Below are positions 35,394 through 43,155 of a DNA stretch of 64,000 nucleotides, one piece after another (position 1 is the stretch's first letter; the number at the start of each line of letters is the position of its first letter). Both the position numbers and the translations under genes were made by a program. A model generated the notes under the pieces. It made no database searches and had not been told where the DNA came from. It saw nothing but the letters and a program-made list of their open reading frames with translations. Origin of the DNA: Muricoccus pecuniae (lineage in GTDB: Bacteria > Pseudomonadota > Alphaproteobacteria > Acetobacterales > Acetobacteraceae); NCBI RefSeq assembly GCF_014199205.1, contig NZ_JACIJD010000001.1, positions 310,001-374,000 of the forward strand. Direction: 5' to 3'.

Positions 35394-36550
35394 TCACGGC
35401 CGACGACTTCATCGCCGAGGCCGGGCGCGCCGGCTTCGACTTCTACAGCGGCGTGCCCTGCAGCTTCCTCACGCCCCTGATCAACGGCGTGCTCTCCACG
35501 CCCGCCCTCGCCTATGTCGGCGCGGCGAGCGAGGGGGAGGCGGTGGCCATCGCCTCCGGCGCCTGGCTCGCGGGGCGGCGGACGGTGGTGATGTGCCAGA
35601 ACTCCGGCCTCGGCAATGCGGTGAACCCGCTGACCTCCCTCAACCATCCCTTCCGCATCCCCACCCTCTTCCTCACGACCTGGCGCGGCGAGCCCGGCAT
35701 TCCGGACGAGCCGCAGCACGAGGTGATGGGCGAGATCACGCAGGACCTCATCTCCCTCATGCGGCTGGAGCAGGCGCCTTTCCCCCAGGCGCGGCAGGCC
35801 CTCGGCCCGGCGCTGTCCCACGCGGCGGAGCGGATGGAAGCGACGGGGCTGCCCTTCGCCATGGTGGTCCGCAAGGACGACGTGGCGGAGCGCGAGCTCG
35901 ACCAGCCCCCGCGCGCCCTGCCGCCGCCCGGCACGCGCGAGGATTTCCCGGCCAGCGGCGACCGCCCTTCCCGCGCCGCGGTGCTGGAGCGCTTCCTCGC
36001 CATCGTGCCGGAGAGGGCGGGGGTGATCGCCACCACGGGCAAGTGCGGGCGCGAGCTCTTCACCCTCGCGGACCGGCCGCAGCACCTCTACCAGGTCGGC
36101 TCCATGGGCGGGGCCAGCGGCATGGGGCTCGGCGTCGCGCTGCACACGGAGCGGCCCGTGGTGGTGCTGGACGGGGACGGCGCGGCGCTGATGAAGCTCG
36201 GCACCTTCGCCACCATCGGCGCCCAGGCGCCGCGCAACCTGGTCCATGTGCTGCTGGACAACGGCGTGCATGATTCGACGGGCGGGCAGGCGACCGTCTC
36301 GGCCTCGGTGGATTTCGCTGCCATCGCCCTCGCCTGCGGCTACCGCTACGCCGCGTCCTGCGCCTCGCTGGACGGGTTCGAGAGCGCCTTCCGCGCCGCC
36401 CTGGCGGGTGGCGGGCCCGCGATGATCCACCTGCGCATCGCGCCGGGCTCCATGGCGAAGCTCGGCCGGCCGACGGTGAGGCCGGCCGATGTCGCGCGCC
36501 GCTTCCGCGACTTCCTGGCGGTGCCGGTCACGGAGACCGCCGCCGCGTGA
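35390..36550 (+). CDS. ppd: Phosphonopyruvate decarboxylase (ThDP-dependent)
   Basis: 386 residues. The N-terminal PYR domain has [15 protein letters not shown] and the ThDP-activating Glu in [13 protein letters not shown]. The C-terminal PP domain has the ThDP motif [10 protein letters not shown] ending in [13 protein letters not shown]. It decarboxylates phosphonopyruvate to phosphonoacetaldehyde, the step that pulls the unfavourable mutase reaction forward. It is coupled by four-base overlaps to genes on both sides. Confidence 0.92.
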   Translation: MITADDFIAEAGRAGFDFYSGVPCSFLTPLINGVLSTPALAYVGAASEGEAVAIASGAWLAGRRTVVMCQNSGLGNAVNPLTSLNHPFRIPTLFLTTWRGEPGIPDEPQHEVMGEITQDLISLMRLEQAPFPQARQALGPALSHAAERMEATGLPFAMVVRKDDVAERELDQPPRALPPPGTREDFPASGDRPSRAAVLERFLAIVPERAGVIATTGKCGRELFTLADRPQHLYQVGSMGGASGMGLGVALHTERPVVVLDGDGAALMKLGTFATIGAQAPRNLVHVLLDNGVHDSTGGQATVSASVDFAAIALACGYRYAASCASLDGFESAFRAALAGGGPAMIHLRIAPGSMAKLGRPTVRPADVARRFRDFLAVPVTETAAA

Positions 36551-37545
36551 TCCTGACCACCGCGGTCAGCCTCCTCGTCGGGCTGGCCATCGCCGCCGCG
36601 CTCATCGCGACCAACGACCCCGCCGCGATCCTCCGCCTTCTGCTGGACACGGGGTGGTGGATGGCGGCCGTGCTCGTGCTCAACGTCGCGCAGATCTTCG
36701 CCTCCGGCCTCGGCTGGGGGCCGCTGATCGAGGACCCCCGCCGCCCCGGCGTGCTCGGCCTGGCATGGCTGCGCTGGATCCGCGTCTCCGCCAACGCGCT
36801 GCTGCCGATCGTGCAGGCGATGGGGGAGCTGATCCGGGCGCAGCTTCTCGTCCGCCACGGGGTGGCGAAGGTGCGGGTGATCGCCAGCCTCGCCATCGAC
36901 CTCGGCACGGAGATGGCGTCGCAGATCGTCTTCTCCCTTCTCGGCCTCGCCGTGCTGCTGATGATCCCGCACGCGACGGGCTCCTCCACCACCCTCTGGG
37001 CCGTGGTGGGCACGGCGCTCGGCGCGGGGACCACCGGCGTGTTCATCGCGGCGCAGCGCTGGGGCCTGTTCCGTGTCGTGGAGACGATGCTGCCGAAGCT
37101 GGCCGCGCGTGCCGGCTGGACCTCCCTCGGGGAGCTGTCGGGGCTGCACGACACGGTGGTCGGGCTCTACGGCCAGCCCGGCCGCCTCTGGCGCAGCGGG
37201 CTCTGGCACTTCGCATCCTGGCTCATCGGCGTTTTGGAGACCTGGGCGGCCATGCAGGCAGTAGGCATTGAGGCCGGGCTGGCCGAGGCGCTGGTCATCG
37301 AGAGCCTCGGCCAGGCCGTGCGCAGCGCTGGCTTCTTCATCCCCGGCGCGATCGGCGTGCAGGAGGGCGGATACGTGCTGATCTGTGGGCTGTTCGGCAT
37401 CCCGCCGGACCGCGCCATCGCCCTCGTCCTCGTCCGCCGCATCCGGGACATCATCCTCGGCCTGCCCGGCGTGATCTCCTGGCGATGGAGCGTCGCCACC
37501 ACCCCCGCAGCGCCCGCCGAGGCCCGGGCAGGGAGCCACCCATGA
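36547..37545 (+). CDS. HpnL-like / LPG-synthase-type membrane protein (putative lipid flippase)
   Basis: 332 residues with about eight membrane helices and the UPF0104/LPG-synthase-TM pattern: QIFASGLGWGPL, MGELIRAQLL, and FFIPGAIGVQEGGYVL, the last being the family's best mark. HpnL proteins are hopanoid-associated, but here the gene is wedged with four-base overlaps between ppd and phnW. That placement suggests it flips the phosphonate lipid, or that it serves both lipid classes. GTG start. Confidence 0.75.
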   Translation: MILTTAVSLLVGLAIAAALIATNDPAAILRLLLDTGWWMAAVLVLNVAQIFASGLGWGPLIEDPRRPGVLGLAWLRWIRVSANALLPIVQAMGELIRAQLLVRHGVAKVRVIASLAIDLGTEMASQIVFSLLGLAVLLMIPHATGSSTTLWAVVGTALGAGTTGVFIAAQRWGLFRVVETMLPKLAARAGWTSLGELSGLHDTVVGLYGQPGRLWRSGLWHFASWLIGVLETWAAMQAVGIEAGLAEALVIESLGQAVRSAGFFIPGAIGVQEGGYVLICGLFGIPPDRAIALVLVRRIRDIILGLPGVISWRWSVATTPAAPAEARAGSHP

Positions 37546-38642
37546 GCACCACCCCCATCCTTCTCACCCCGGGCCCGCTGACCACGGCGGAGGCGACGCG
37601 CCGGGCCATGATGCGGGACTGGGGCTCGCGCGACCCCGCCTTCATCGCGCTGACGGCGGAGCTGCGGCAGCGCATCCTGACCGTGGCCAATGGCGAGGGT
37701 ACGCACGCCGCGGTTCCCCTCCAGGGTTCCGGCACCTTCATCGTCGAGGCGGCGATCGCCACCCTCGTCGGGCCGGCGGACAGGCTGCTCGTCCTCGTCA
37801 ACGGCGCCTATGGCGAGCGAATGGTGGCCATCGCGCGACGCATGGGCCGCGCCGTGGAGGCCCTGCGCTGGCCCGAGGACCGGGCGGTGGAGCCGGGCGC
37901 GGTGGCCGAGGCGCTGCGGGCGGACCCTTCCATCACCCATGTCGCGCTGGTCCATTGCGAGACGACGACGGGCATCCTGAACCCGCTCCCCGCCATCGCC
38001 GCCGCCGTGGCGGGGGAGGGGCGGGCGCTGCTGCTGGACGCGATGAGCAGCTTCGGCGCGCTGGAGATCGACCTCTCCGCCACCCCCGTCACCGCCGTCC
38101 TCGCCTCCTCGAACAAGTGCCTGGAGGGGGTGCCGGGGATCGGCTTCGCCCTCGTCCGGCCGGAGGCGCTGGAGCGGGCGGCGGGCGCGAGCCCCTCCCT
38201 CTCCTTCGACCTGCACGCCCAGTGGAAGGGCTTCGAGAGCGACGGCCAGTGGCGCTTCACCCCGCCCGTGCAGGTGGTGGCCGCGCTGGTCGAGGCGCTG
38301 CGGCTGCTGGAGGCCGAGGGCGGCCCCGCCGCGCGCCGCCGCCGCTACGCGGACAACCTTGCCACGCTGCTGGCCGGGATGCGGCGGCTGGGCTTCGAGC
38401 CCTTCCTGGAGGAGGCGGTCCAGGCGCCGATCATCGCGACCTTCCGCATGCCGGAGGGCCGCCCCCTGGCCTTCCGCCCCTTCTACGACGCGTTGGCGGA
38501 GCGCGGCTTCCTCATCTACCCCGGCAAGCTAACCCGGGCGGAAACCTTTCGCATCGGCTGCATCGGCGCGCTGGACCGCCGCGATTTCGAGCGGCTTCTG
38601 CTGGCGGTGGCGGAGGTGATGGCGGCGCTGGAAGCGGCCTAG
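37542..38642 (+). CDS. phnW: 2-aminoethylphosphonate-pyruvate transaminase
   Basis: 366 residues, fold type I PLP enzyme. LLTPGPLTT at the N-terminus, GSGTFIVEAAI, VHCETTTGILNP, LLDAMSSFGALEID and the PLP-Lys loop SSNKCLEGVPG are the PhnW marks. In a pathway with PEP mutase and Ppd it runs in the synthetic direction, aminating phosphonoacetaldehyde to 2-aminoethylphosphonate. Starts inside the hpnL-like gene (ATGA) and overlaps the convergent phosphatidyltransferase gene by four bases. Confidence 0.9.
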   Translation: MSTTPILLTPGPLTTAEATRRAMMRDWGSRDPAFIALTAELRQRILTVANGEGTHAAVPLQGSGTFIVEAAIATLVGPADRLLVLVNGAYGERMVAIARRMGRAVEALRWPEDRAVEPGAVAEALRADPSITHVALVHCETTTGILNPLPAIAAAVAGEGRALLLDAMSSFGALEIDLSATPVTAVLASSNKCLEGVPGIGFALVRPEALERAAGASPSLSFDLHAQWKGFESDGQWRFTPPVQVVAALVEALRLLEAEGGPAARRRRYADNLATLLAGMRRLGFEPFLEEAVQAPIIATFRMPEGRPLAFRPFYDALAERGFLIYPGKLTRAETFRIGCIGALDRRDFERLLLAVAEVMAALEAA

Positions 38643-39241
38643 GGCCGCTGCCCCGCCCCTTGCTGCCGCGCACCGGCGATGGCGAGGTAGAGCGCCGCCC
38701 CCGGCGTGATGATCGCGGCCGCCCATAGCATCGGCACCGCCGCGCCGACCCAGATGAGCACGGGCACGAGGGCCAGGAGGTCGTCGGGATCGATGGTGAT
38801 GCCGGGCGCGAGGTCGTAGCCGCGCAGCGTGCCGATCCGCAGCACGTGGAGCTGCCAGAAAATCGCTCCGATCGCCGCCCCCGCCACCGTGCCGAGCAGC
38901 GGGCCGGTGGCGCCGATCACCGCCATCTGCCCGATGCCGATGCCGATGAAGGCGATGATATTGGAGAAGCAGTCGCTGATGAGGTCGTAGCGGTGCCCGG
39001 CGGCGCTCGATTGACCGGTCTGCCGCGCCAACTCCCCGTCCGCGCGGTCGAGCAGCATGGAGAGGAGGAAGATCGCCCCGCCCACGGCCTGCCAGGGCCC
39101 GGCATCCCAGGCGAAGGCGGCCGCGGCGGCGATGCCGGTGACGAGGCGCAGGGTGGTGATGCTGTTCGGCGTGATCCCGCTGGGCGCGACGGCGCGCACG
39201 GCGGGGCGCACGATGCGGTGGATGACGGTGTTGCTGCTCAT
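38639..39241 (-). CDS. CDP-alcohol phosphatidyltransferase
   Basis: 200 residues, about six membrane helices. The full signature D-x2-D-G-x2-A-R-x8-G-x3-D-x3-D is present, split here as LDRADGELARQ and AAGHRYDLISD, so it should be active. Such enzymes join a CDP-activated alcohol or lipid to an acceptor. Next to AEP synthesis and two nucleotidyltransferases, the likely reaction is CDP-AEP plus diacylglycerol to an AEP lipid. It is tail-to-tail with phnW and follows the ferritin-like gene by four bases. Confidence 0.85.
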   Translation of the reverse strand: MSSNTVIHRIVRPAVRAVAPSGITPNSITTLRLVTGIAAAAAFAWDAGPWQAVGGAIFLLSMLLDRADGELARQTGQSSAAGHRYDLISDCFSNIIAFIGIGIGQMAVIGATGPLLGTVAGAAIGAIFWQLHVLRIGTLRGYDLAPGITIDPDDLLALVPVLIWVGAAVPMLWAAAIITPGAALYLAIAGARQQGAGQRP

Positions 39242-39245
39242 CGCC

Positions 39246-40178
39246 TCAGGCTGCGCTGGGTTGGGGGTTGCGCATGAAGCGGCGCGCGATACGGATGAAA
39301 AAGGGCACGGTCGTCGGGCGCAGCAGGCGCCTGTCGTAGCCGGCCATGCGACGGTCGTTCTCGGCGAGGCAGATGTCGATCAGCTCCGACGCGCTCATGC
39401 TGACGCCGATGGAATCCGACGATGCCGTGAAGTTCGTCTGCTTGGAGGAACCGCCGAGGTCGCGCGCCATCACCAGCCGGTCCCAGATCAGCACGGCCCA
39501 GACGGCCGCCGTCTTGGCCAGGAACCAGGGCTTGCGCCACAGGGGCTGCCGCGCGCGCTGCCAGGCCGCCCAGTTCGCGAAGAAGAGGATGTGGCGCGCC
39601 TCCTCCTGGATCACGGGCTCGAAGGTGTCCACGAGGTCGGGCGGGAAATAGCCCGAGCGGCGCGCGGCCTCAAAGAGGCCGAAGGCGAAGAAGCTGTCGA
39701 TGCACTCGCTGTAGCCCGTGCGCATCCAGCCCCATTCGACATCGCGGTAGCCCGTGTATTCCGGCTCCGGCTCCAGCACGACGCCATAGGCCTCGACGAG
39801 GTTGGACAGCACCTTCTTGTGGCGCGCCTCCTCTTCGCCATCCATGACCATCGCCCTGTGCAGCAGCGGGTCCATGATGGTGGCGGCGTAGTCGAGCACG
39901 CGCAGCGAGGCGCGGCCCTCCGTCTGCACGGCGATGTCCCAGATGGGCAGGCCGGTCAGCCGCGCATGGGCGTCGGGATCGAGCTTCGGCCAGTCCAGCA
40001 CGCGCGGCTTGTAGGGGTTGTGTGTCTCCAGCAGCATGCGGGCGAACATCTGGCCGTGCGCGTCGCTGCCGATCCTCACGGGCCCCGGCGCGTCGAAGGT
40101 CCAGTTGCGGGCGTAGTAGTCGGCCTCTGCGACCTTCGGGCTGTCGAGGGGAACGGCCTCGGCGGAACTGGACGACAT
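39246..40178 (-). CDS. Ferritin-like (di-iron?) protein linked to the phosphonate lipid genes
   Basis: 310 residues. Two helical Glu/His pairs fit a carboxylate-bridged di-iron site: MDGEEEARHKKVLSN (about 110-125) and VIQEEARHILFFANW (about 185-200). A hydrophobic segment near 218-238 could anchor it to the membrane. I know no named family; ferritin-like oxidases, hydroxylases and desaturases share this pattern. Four bases upstream of the phosphatidyltransferase gene, so it may modify the phosphonate lipid, for example by hydroxylation; this is inference. Confidence 0.55.
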   Translation of the reverse strand: MSSSSAEAVPLDSPKVAEADYYARNWTFDAPGPVRIGSDAHGQMFARMLLETHNPYKPRVLDWPKLDPDAHARLTGLPIWDIAVQTEGRASLRVLDYAATIMDPLLHRAMVMDGEEEARHKKVLSNLVEAYGVVLEPEPEYTGYRDVEWGWMRTGYSECIDSFFAFGLFEAARRSGYFPPDLVDTFEPVIQEEARHILFFANWAAWQRARQPLWRKPWFLAKTAAVWAVLIWDRLVMARDLGGSSKQTNFTASSDSIGVSMSASELIDICLAENDRRMAGYDRRLLRPTTVPFFIRIARRFMRNPQPSAA

Positions 40179-40261
40179 AACGAACCCCGGAATTGAAGCG
40201 GCGCGCCTTCGCCGGCGGCGATTAATGTCCGCCCGGGACGAAAGCGCAACCCGGCCGGGTC

Positions 40262-40293
40262 TTGCGACCCGAGGGCTGCCCTTAGGTTATAGG
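40262..40293 (+). promoter_or_regulatory. Weak candidate promoter upstream of ispH
   Basis: TTGCGA (four of six -35 matches) is followed 20 bases later by TATAGG in the 188-base gap between the divergent ferritin-like and ispH genes. Spacing is long, so the call is weak. Confidence 0.2.
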
Positions 40294-40366
40294 AAATCGC
40301 CGCACCCGCGCCTAACCTGCGTTAGAGGGGCGGGCCGCGGCGGCCCGAGGGGAAGGATCGGTCTGC

Positions 40367-41335
40367 ATGCGGGTTCTTCTGGCACAACCGAGGGGCTTCT
40401 GCGCCGGAGTCGTCCGGGCCATCGACATCGTCGAGCGCTCGCTCGCCCGGTTCGGCGCGCCGGTCTACGTACGTCACGAGATCGTGCACAACGCGCATGT
40501 CGTCGAGACGCTGAAGCGCAAGGGCGCCGTCTTCGTCGAGGAGCTGTCCGAGATCCCGGACGGCGCGGTCACTATCTTCAGCGCCCATGGCGTCGCCCGC
40601 TCCGTGGTGGAGGAGGCGGCCGCGCGGAACCTCCCGGTGCTGGACGCGACCTGCCCGCTCGTCGCGAAGGTCCATGTCCAGGGCAAGCGCTACGCGGCGC
40701 GGGGCCGCACGCTGGTGCTGATCGGCCATGCCGGCCACCCGGAAGTGGACGGCACGCTCGGCCAGGTGGACGCGCCTGTGCATCTCGTCTCCTCCGCTGA
40801 GGAGGTGGAGCGCCTGGACCTGCCGGCGGAGACGCCGGTGGCCTACATCACCCAGACGACCCTGAGCGTGGATGACACGCGCGGCATCATCGCCGCCCTC
40901 CGCGCCCGCTTCCCCGACTTGGAGGGGCCCGACGTGTCCGACATCTGCTACGCCACGCAGAACCGGCAGGTCGCCGTGCGCGAGCTCTGCGCGCAGGTGG
41001 ACCTGCTGCTCGTTGTCGGCAGCCGCAACAGCTCCAACTCCAACCGGCTGCGCGAGATCGGGGAAGAGCAGGGGGTGCCGAGCCATCTCATCGGCAACGG
41101 GGGTGAGCTGGACCCCCGCTGGCTGGAGGGCGTTTCCACGGTGGGGCTGACGGCGGGGGCCTCGGCCCCGGAGGAGCTGGTCCTCGACGTCCTGGCAGCC
41201 CTGCGCCGGCACGGCACCTCCCATGGGGAGGTGGAGGTTGCGGCCATGGCGGGAATCCAGGAAAACATCGAGTTCCGCCTCCCCGCCGAGCTCAGGACAC
41301 CCTCGTCCACGACGCTCGCCCAGCCAGCCGAGTAA
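40367..41335 (+). CDS. ispH: 4-hydroxy-3-methylbut-2-enyl diphosphate reductase
   Basis: 322 residues. Iron-sulfur cysteines are in [12 protein letters not shown] (Cys12), DATCPLV and [11 protein letters not shown]; the substrate-binding HEIVHN, SAHGV and the [11 protein letters not shown] loop are intact. It makes IPP and DMAPP in the last MEP step. Its place immediately before hpnH is the usual way isoprenoid supply is linked to hopanoids. GGGGAAGGA precedes the ATG. Confidence 0.95.
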   Translation: MRVLLAQPRGFCAGVVRAIDIVERSLARFGAPVYVRHEIVHNAHVVETLKRKGAVFVEELSEIPDGAVTIFSAHGVARSVVEEAAARNLPVLDATCPLVAKVHVQGKRYAARGRTLVLIGHAGHPEVDGTLGQVDAPVHLVSSAEEVERLDLPAETPVAYITQTTLSVDDTRGIIAALRARFPDLEGPDVSDICYATQNRQVAVRELCAQVDLLLVVGSRNSSNSNRLREIGEEQGVPSHLIGNGGELDPRWLEGVSTVGLTAGASAPEELVLDVLAALRRHGTSHGEVEVAAMAGIQENIEFRLPAELRTPSSTTLAQPAE

Positions 41336-41349
41336 GAAGGAGCGCAGCC

Positions 41350-42555
41350 TTGGGAATTCCCGTGCTGCAGGCCGCCCGGATCGGGGCCTATCTGCTGAAG
41401 CAGCAGCTCTCCGGACGGAAGCGCTATCCGTTGGTCCTGATGCTGGAGCCGCTGTTCCGCTGCAACCTGGCCTGCGCCGGCTGCGGCAAGATCGACTATC
41501 CCAACGAGATCCTGAACCAGCGCCTCTCCGTCGAGCAGTGCATGGAGGCGATCGACGAGTGCGGCGCGCCCGTCGTCTCGATCGCGGGCGGCGAACCGCT
41601 GCTGCACAAGGACATGCCGGAGATCGTGCGCGGCTACCTCGCGCGGAAGAAGTTCGTCATCCTCTGCACCAACGCGCTGCTGCTGGCGAAGAAGATCGAC
41701 GACTACGAGCCGAGCCCCTCCTTCACCTGGTCCATCCACCTCGATGGCAACCAGGCCATGCACGACAAGTCGGTGTGCCAGGAAGGCGTGTACGAGAAGG
41801 CGGTCGAGGCGATCCGGCTGGCGAAGGCCAAGGGCTTCCAGGTCTCGATCAACTGCACCCTGTTCAACGACGCCGATCCCGAGCAGACCGCGCGCTTCTT
41901 TGACGACGTGACGGCGCTCGGCCTCAACGGCATCACCGTCTCCCCCGGCTACGCCTATGAGCGCGCGCCGGACCAGCAGCACTTCCTCAACCGCACGAGG
42001 ACGAAGGAGCTGTTCCGCGGCATCCTCTCGCGCGGGCGCGGCGGCAAGGCCTGGCCCTTCACCCAGTCCCGCATGTTCCTCAACTTCCTCGCCGGCAACG
42101 AGGCCTATCACTGCACGCCCTGGGGCAACCCGACGCGCACGGTCTTCGGCTGGCAGAAGCCCTGCTACCTCCTCGGCGAGGGCTACGCGAAGACCTTCAA
42201 GGAGCTGATGGAGGACACGGCCTGGGACCAGTACGGCGTCGGCAACTATGAGAAATGTGCCGACTGCATGGTCCATTCGGGCTTCGAGGCCTCGGCCGTG
42301 CAGCACATGGTCACGAATCCGATCAAGGCCCTGGCCGTCACGCTGGGCGGCATCCGCACGGAGGGGCCGATGGCGGAGGACATCCCGCTCGATCGGCAGC
42401 GGCCGGCGCAGTACGTCTTCTCCGGCCATGTGGAGAAGAAGCTGAGCGAGATCCGCGCGGAGAAGCCGGCGAGTGCGAAGCACGGCCCGCGCGTGAGGAT
42501 CACGCGCTCAGGGAGCGGCGAGGCCGGGCCCGAGCCGGTCGCGGCCGCGGAGTAG
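41350..42555 (+). CDS. hpnH: Hopanoid biosynthesis radical SAM protein HpnH
   Basis: 401 residues from a TTG with AAGAAGGAG upstream. The radical-SAM cluster is RCNLACAGCGK (Cys38, 42, 45); SIAGGEPLL and a C-terminal cysteine group (YEKCADCMVHSG) follow. HpnH joins a 5'-deoxyadenosyl radical to diploptene to give adenosylhopane, the first C35-hopanoid step. 14 bases after ispH. Its last 48 bases overlap the convergent hpnG. Confidence 0.95.
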   Translation: MGIPVLQAARIGAYLLKQQLSGRKRYPLVLMLEPLFRCNLACAGCGKIDYPNEILNQRLSVEQCMEAIDECGAPVVSIAGGEPLLHKDMPEIVRGYLARKKFVILCTNALLLAKKIDDYEPSPSFTWSIHLDGNQAMHDKSVCQEGVYEKAVEAIRLAKAKGFQVSINCTLFNDADPEQTARFFDDVTALGLNGITVSPGYAYERAPDQQHFLNRTRTKELFRGILSRGRGGKAWPFTQSRMFLNFLAGNEAYHCTPWGNPTRTVFGWQKPCYLLGEGYAKTFKELMEDTAWDQYGVGNYEKCADCMVHSGFEASAVQHMVTNPIKALAVTLGGIRTEGPMAEDIPLDRQRPAQYVFSGHVEKKLSEIRAEKPASAKHGPRVRITRSGSGEAGPEPVAAAE

Positions 42556-43155
42556 GGCGCGGAAGCCCCGCTCCGCCTCCCACCCCGTCCGGATCAGGGC
42601 GGGGATCTGGCGGGGATCGCGGGCGAGGTCGCGCAGCACGGCGGGCAGGTCCATCCCCCCGTCCGGCCGCATCCCGACCCGCGCGGCGGGGGGAAGGCTG
42701 CGGTCCGCTGCGTCGGAGATGGCGCGGGCCGCGGCGAAGGGCAGGTTGTGGCGGCGGGCCACCCTGGCCGCTACATGGCTCTCCATGTCCACGGCGAGGG
42801 CGCCCGTCTCACGGTGAAGCGCGGCCTTCCCGGCGGCCTCCGCGACCATCGCCTCCATGCCCAGGATCGGTCCGGACCTCGCGCCGGGCAGGAGGGCGGC
42901 GAGGCGGGTGGCCCATCCGGGATCGGTGCCGTTATCCGCCACCACCCAGTCGCCGGGCCGCAAGCCGGGCGCCAGCGCGCCCGCGATGCCGATGCTGAGA
43001 ATGCCGCGCGCGCCCGGCGCGAGCCGGTCCAGCGCCGCCTCCAGCCGCGCGTGGTCGCCGCCGCCGGCCACCACCGTCACGCCGGGGCCGGCGAGGATGC
43101 GCGCCTCCCGCAGCAGCCCCGTGGCCAGGAGCACCGGCGCGGCGCCGGCCGTCAC
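42508..43155 (-). CDS. hpnG: Hopanoid nucleosidase HpnG (adenosylhopane phosphorylase family)
   Basis: 215 residues from GTG overlapping the shc stop. The nucleoside-phosphorylase fold shows in ILSIGIAGALAPGLRPGDW, the purine/ribose segment LAVDMESHVAARVA and the FAAARAISDAAD strand with its Asp. HpnG removes adenine from adenosylhopane to give ribosylhopane. The 3' end lies 48 bases inside hpnH on the other strand, so the two genes share coding DNA antisense. Confidence 0.9.
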   Translation of the reverse strand: MTAGAAPVLLATGLLREARILAGPGVTVVAGGGDHARLEAALDRLAPGARGILSIGIAGALAPGLRPGDWVVADNGTDPGWATRLAALLPGARSGPILGMEAMVAEAAGKAALHRETGALAVDMESHVAARVARRHNLPFAAARAISDAADRSLPPAARVGMRPDGGMDLPAVLRDLARDPRQIPALIRTGWEAERGFRALLRGRDRLGPGLAAP

